From the NCBI GenBank assembly GCA_013695075.1, contig JACDBE010000262.1:1-7648 (forward strand): a DNA stretch of 7,648 bases. The letters run 5' to 3'. Within the stretch, counting starts at the first letter, position 1, and every line of letters starts with the position of its first letter. Under the pieces are notes generated by a model. That model made no database searches. It worked only from the letters and a program-made list of their open reading frames with translations, and was not told the DNA's origin. Positions 5,160-7,648 of the stretch are shown piece by piece. The translations under genes and the position numbers were made by a program. Origin of the DNA: Acidimicrobiia bacterium. Its GTDB lineage: Bacteria > Actinomycetota > Acidimicrobiia > Spongiisociales > UBA5794.

Positions 5160-5792
5160 TCAGCCGCCCAGGTCCCCAGCGGATGTGGCGCCACCGAGAC
5201 CTGCCGGGACGGTGGCGGGGGAGAGGATGCGGTCGACCAGACCGTACTCGACGGCTTCGGCGGCGGTCATCCACCGGTCACGGTCGGTGTCGGCCCGGAT
5301 CCGCTCGATGCTCTGGCCGGTGTGCCGGGCCAGCACCTCGTTGGCCAGCTCCCGCTGCCGCACGATCTCGGCGGCGTGGATGGCGATGTCGGATGCCTGC
5401 CCGCCGATGCCGCCGATGTGGGGTTGGTGGATCATCACCCGACCGTTGGGGAGGATGGCGCGCTTGCCGCCCGCTCCTCCCGCCAGGATCACCGCCGCCG
5501 CCGACGCCGCCATGCCGATACACGTGGTCGCCACCTCGGGACGGATGTGTTGCATGGCGTCGTAGATGGCGAACATGCTGTCGCCGGACCCGCCCGGCGA
5601 GTTGATGTAGAGGGCAACCGGCTTGTCCCCATCCTCCGATTCGAGGTGGAGCAGCTGGGCGACGATCAGGTTGGCCAGGTCGTCGTCGACCGGTTTACCG
5701 AGGAACACGATGCGGTGCCCCAGCAGGCGTGAGTAGATGTCGTAGGCCCGTTCCCCGCGGGTGGTCTGCTCGACGACGGTGGGGATCAACAT
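5160..5792 (-). CDS. clpP: ATP-dependent Clp protease proteolytic subunit, 210 aa
   Basis: This is the serine peptidase subunit that forms the tetradecameric Clp chamber and degrades proteins unfolded by a ClpX/ClpC-type ATPase in the cytoplasm. The Ser-His-Asp triad is visible: S97 in CIGMAASAAAVILAGG, H122 in GRVMIHQPHIGG, and D172 in ADTDRDRWMTAAEAVEYGLV. The substrate-binding GG loop is INSPGGSGDSMFAIYD. Start ATG 5792 has GAGGAG 6 nt upstream; the frame stays open further but would overrun the divergent gene, so the longer start is rejected. The N-terminus (MLIPTVVEQTTRGERAYDIY) is the usual mature ClpP start. The C-terminal tail is Gly/Ala rich. No second clpP or clpX is adjacent, so it is a solo paralogue; actinobacteria usually also carry a clpP1P2 pair. 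One residue is inserted after IHQP relative to E. coli ClpP. Confidence 0.95.
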   Translation of the reverse strand: MLIPTVVEQTTRGERAYDIYSRLLGHRIVFLGKPVDDDLANLIVAQLLHLESEDGDKPVALYINSPGGSGDSMFAIYDAMQHIRPEVATTCIGMAASAAAVILAGGAGGKRAILPNGRVMIHQPHIGGIGGQASDIAIHAAEIVRQRELANEVLARHTGQSIERIRADTDRDRWMTAAEAVEYGLVDRILSPATVPAGLGGATSAGDLGG

Positions 5793-5804
5793 CACGGTCT
5801 CCTC

Positions 5805-5862
5805 GTTGTGCAACTCGCTGGTTGCGTCACCGTAGCAGGAGAGGCAACTGCTAAGTTGCACA
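5805..5862. promoter_or_regulatory. clustered GTTGC/GCAAC half-sites, candidate ArsR operator
   Basis: The short clpP/SRPBCC intergenic region holds GTTG-TG-CAAC (5805-5814), GTTGC (5821-5825), GCAAC (5844-5848) and AAGTTGCAC (5853-5861). TGTGCAACT (5807-5815) and AGTTGCACA (5854-5862) are perfect 9-nt inverted repeats. Such repeated dyads are typical of operators, and the last site overlaps the candidate -10 of the SRPBCC-arsR pair, so autorepression by the ArsR-type protein, possibly also acting on clpP, is plausible inference. Confidence 0.45.
5852..5857 (+). promoter_or_regulatory. candidate -10 box for the SRPBCC-ArsR operon (leaderless)
   Basis: TAAGTT fits TANNNT and ends 7 nt before ATG 5865, the same geometry as the DinB-like gene. 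No SD lies between. The -35 is unclear. Confidence 0.4.
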
Positions 5863-5864
5863 TC

Positions 5865-6221
5865 ATGAGCGAACACCCCTTGCCCGAGATCGAACGCAGC
5901 GTCGAGGTGGCCGCCGAACCCGAGGAGGTGTGGCGGCGCATCGTCGACGGCGACCTCGCCGGGGAGTGGCTCGGTGTCAGCGTGGTGCCCCGGCCCGGCG
6001 GGGCGGTGACGGTGCCGGATGGGGACGCCATCGGGCTGGTCGAAGGGGTCGAGCCGGGACGTTCCATCACCTGGGCGTGGCGGCGGCCCGACGGCGAACC
6101 ATCGCAGGTCACCATCGCCATCGAGCCCCTCCATACTGGCGTCCTTGTCACCGTCACCGAGCGGATGCTGGAGTACACCATCACCTCATGGGCTCCGGTC
6201 TACGTTACGCAGGCGGCGTGA
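5865..6221 (+). CDS. SRPBCC (AHSA1/START-like) domain protein, 118 aa
   Basis: This is a small helix-grip-fold protein of the type that binds hydrophobic ligands in a cavity; the ligand is unknown. The N-terminal pattern IERSVEVAAEPEEVWRRI begins with the first strand and the alpha1 region typical of AHSA1-like proteins. GDLAGEWLGV and PGGAVTVPDGDAIGLVEGVE follow, then GRSITWAWRRPD and VTIAIEPLHTGVLVTVTER, which match the antiparallel strands. At 118 aa it is shorter than the usual 140-160 and the last helix looks brief (YTITSWAPVYVTQAA). ATG 5865 is chosen because an apparent -10 sits 7 nt upstream; in-frame upstream TTG codons would begin inside the operator region. Its TGA overlaps the GTG of the ArsR gene, so the two are translationally coupled. 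Such SRPBCC-ArsR pairs are common in actinobacteria. Confidence 0.85.
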   Translation: MSEHPLPEIERSVEVAAEPEEVWRRIVDGDLAGEWLGVSVVPRPGGAVTVPDGDAIGLVEGVEPGRSITWAWRRPDGEPSQVTIAIEPLHTGVLVTVTERMLEYTITSWAPVYVTQAA

Positions 6222-6535
6222 CCGACCCCCAACCCCTGTTCGCCGCCCTTTCCGACCCCACCCGCCGCGCCCTGTTCGAACGACTGTCGTCACATGGCCC
6301 AGCATCGGCAACCACTTTGGCTGCCGGGCTCCCCGTCACCCGCCAGGCGGTGGCCAAGCATCTGGCAGCCCTCGGCGGGGTCGGTCTGGTGGAGCGCACC
6401 GCGGTGGGCCGGGAGGTCCGCTACGCCGCCGTCCTCGACCCTCTCGCCGAGATGACCTCGTGGGTGGCGGGAGTGGGTTCGGAGTGGGAGGGGCGCCTGG
6501 AGCGGCTGCGGCGATCGCTTGGCGAGGATTCTTAG
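6218..6535 (+). CDS. ArsR-family winged-helix regulator, 105 aa
   Basis: This is a DNA-binding repressor-type protein. It begins VTDPQPLFAALSDPTRRALF, the canonical ArsR opening (F-x-A-L-[SA]-D-P-T-R-R). The helix-turn-helix is TLAAGLPVTRQAVAKHLAAL, with the recognition helix TRQAVAKHL, followed by the wing GLVERTAVGREVRY. The metal-binding ELCVCDL motif of SmtB/ArsR sensors is missing and there is no Cys, so it should sense something other than metals or respond through its SRPBCC partner. Start GTG 6218 overlaps the upstream TGA (GTGA), with only a weak SD (AGGCGG), consistent with translational coupling. Its stop TAG sits in the stem of the downstream hairpin. It probably binds the half-site cluster at 5805-5862; this is inference. 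Confidence 0.92.
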   Translation: MTDPQPLFAALSDPTRRALFERLSSHGPASATTLAAGLPVTRQAVAKHLAALGGVGLVERTAVGREVRYAAVLDPLAEMTSWVAGVGSEWEGRLERLRRSLGEDS

Positions 6536-6577
6536 GGCCGAAACGCACCGCCAGCGGCCCGTTCCGTCCTAAGAATC
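6527..6577. terminator. bidirectional terminator-like hairpin between convergent genes
   Basis: GATTCTTAGG (6527-6536) pairs perfectly with CCTAAGAATC (6568-6577). Inside, GGGCCG (6535-6540) can pair with CGGCCC (6555-6560), partly competing with or extending the outer stem. It spans the end of the arsR gene (its TAG is within the left arm) and lies 7 nt past the stop of the minus-strand ABC transporter gene. Confidence 0.6.
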
Positions 6578-6584
6578 GGGTTCG

Positions 6585-7648
6585 TTAGACCCAGTGGCCC
6601 ATGAGGTCGCAGTACAGCGGCGACTCATCGAGCAGGGCCTCGTGGGTGCCCAGGTTGGCGGCCGATCCGTCCAACACCAGGATCCGCTCCGCCCGCAACG
6701 CCGAGCTGATGCGATGGGCGATGATGATCAGCGTTCCCGGCCGGGTCACGAATGCCACCTCCACCATCGCCTCGGCGGCAGGATCGAGGTGGCAGGTGGC
6801 CTCGTCGAGCACCACGATCGGGGCCGGTGACAGGTAGGCGCGCACCAGGGTGAGCAGCTGGCGTTCGCCGGCCGACAGCGAAGACGGCCGCAGCTCGGCG
6901 TCGTACCCACCGAGCCGTTCCACCAGCTCTGAAGCCCCGAGGAGATCGACCGCATGGTCCATGGGTCCCCGCGCGACGTCGGGATTGAGGTAGGCGAGGT
7001 TCTCGCCGAGTGTGCCGGCGAAGACATAGGCTTCCTGGGGGATGAGCACCCGCAGCCCCGCCAGCGTGGCGGTGTCGAGGTGACCGACGGGGACGCCGCC
7101 GAGGCACACTTCCCCCGCCTCCGCCGCCAGCAGCCCGGAGATGAGCCCGGCCAGGGTGGACTTGCCGGCGCCGCTGGGGCCGACCACCACCAGGTGATCA
7201 CCTTCGGGGATGACCATGTCCAGCCGAGCGATCACCGGCTCCGCCGACGGGCCATAGCGGAAGGTCACCCCGGAGAGCCGCACCTCGTGGCCCTCAGGCT
7301 GCCACCGGCCGACCCGGGCCGCGGGCCGGGCACTTGCGATGGGGTCGGGGGAGGAGGCGGTCTCGGCGAGGCGGTCGAGGGTCACCAGCAGCCACAACCC
7401 GCTCCCGCCCAGCTCTTCCACCAGCGATTGGAGGGCCGGCTGTACCCCCTGCAAGACGTAGAAGAGGGCACCGATGATGGCACCGGCGGTGGCCCCCCGA
7501 TCGAGCAGCCACGGCCCGGCAACCAGGATCAACACGACGGGAACCCAACCGCCGAGGACCACGGTGATGCTGCGGAAGGCGGTGACGGTGGCCACCGCCC
7601 TGGTGGCCCGCGCCTGGGCATCGATCTGCTCGGCCACGGTGGCCCGCA
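6585..7648 (-). CDS. ABC exporter, C-terminal part (membrane + ATPase), 5' end outside window
   Basis: The frame is open to the right edge, so the start and first membrane helices lie outside. Counting from an internal GTG at 7637, two hydrophobic segments (about residues 23-45 and 51-73) are the last helices of the ABC membrane domain. Then comes the nucleotide-binding domain: Walker A GPSGAGKST (153-161), Q-loop Q201 in LIPQEAYVFAGTLGENLAYL, signature LSAGE (254-258, a variant of LSGGQ), Walker B IVVLDE (274-279), D-loop CHLD (usually SALD), and switch H308 in IIIAHRISSA. The TMD-NBD order marks a type IV exporter half-transporter, working as a homo- or heterodimer at the cytoplasmic membrane; the substrate cannot be inferred. 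The stop TAA is at 6585-6587. The Walker B Glu and all ATPase motifs are intact. A second half-transporter may lie beyond the window. Confidence 0.92.
   Translation of the reverse strand, partial: RATVAEQIDAQARATRAVATVTAFRSITVVLGGWVPVVLILVAGPWLLDRGATAGAIIGALFYVLQGVQPALQSLVEELGGSGLWLLVTLDRLAETASSPDPIASARPAARVGRWQPEGHEVRLSGVTFRYGPSAEPVIARLDMVIPEGDHLVVVGPSGAGKSTLAGLISGLLAAEAGEVCLGGVPVGHLDTATLAGLRVLIPQEAYVFAGTLGENLAYLNPDVARGPMDHAVDLLGASELVERLGGYDAELRPSSLSAGERQLLTLVRAYLSPAPIVVLDEATCHLDPAAEAMVEVAFVTRPGTLIIIAHRISSALRAERILVLDGSAANLGTHEALLDESPLYCDLMGHWV

Noticed and set aside
5793..6134. N-terminal extension of ClpP
   Set aside because: The extension is antisense to the SRPBCC gene, while ATG 5792 has a good SD and gives the normal ClpP N-terminus.
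1..7648. CRISPR array, tandem repeats or phage genes
   Set aside because: No regularly spaced repeats, cas genes or phage structural or integrase signatures are visible on either strand.

Overview
This is a high-GC window, about two-thirds G+C by eye. It looks like chromosomal DNA of an actinobacterium. The reasons are the C/G-biased third codon positions, a radical SAM protein of the type first annotated as Rv2578c in mycobacteria, several putative leaderless starts (a TANNNT box 6-7 nt before ATG), and a solo ClpP next to an SRPBCC/ArsR pair. The exact taxon cannot be read from the sequence. A deep actinobacterial lineage such as Acidimicrobiia is a guess.

Left part (1-1100): a complete tRNA-Pro(GGG) with encoded CCA is followed by a 34-residue lysine-rich ORF with a strong Shine-Dalgarno. 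Next, on the minus strand, comes a decayed VapBC-type toxin-antitoxin locus. The antitoxin is recognisable only across two reading frames and the toxin is reduced to its last ~25 codons. A 93-codon plus-strand gene of unknown function with a probable one-base frameshift ends just before 1100.

Middle left (1113-2484): an ISL3-family insertion sequence of 1311 bp (1143-2453) has 24-bp imperfect terminal inverted repeats and an 8-bp target duplication, CCTTTTGG. Its transposase gene carries three frame lesions and an apparent in-frame deletion of about 50 codons. Removing the IS and one duplication copy restores a 14-bp perfect hairpin with a TTTT loop, located between two convergent genes. The IS therefore sits at the exact centre of a terminator-like palindrome.

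Middle (2501-4310): an Rv2578c-type radical SAM gene (minus) is divergent from a 221-aa gene (plus) whose C-terminal half looks like a DinB-type four-helix protein with a H-x3-H-x3-H motif. Both have candidate leaderless promoters in a 117-bp shared intergenic region.

Right (4490-7648): remnants of a membrane-anchored PQQ-like beta-propeller gene (minus, frameshifted) lie downstream of a complete solo clpP (minus). ClpP is divergent from a translationally coupled SRPBCC/AHSA1-like gene and ArsR-type regulator. The clpP/SRPBCC intergenic region carries clustered GTTGC/GCAAC half-sites that could be the ArsR operator. A convergent terminator-like hairpin follows, then the C-terminal part of an ABC exporter that runs off the right edge.

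The intact genes look like ordinary housekeeping or regulatory genes. The accessory signal is the decayed block next to the tRNA (vapBC relic, frameshifted unknown gene, IS). I see no CRISPR array, phage module or complete novel system.
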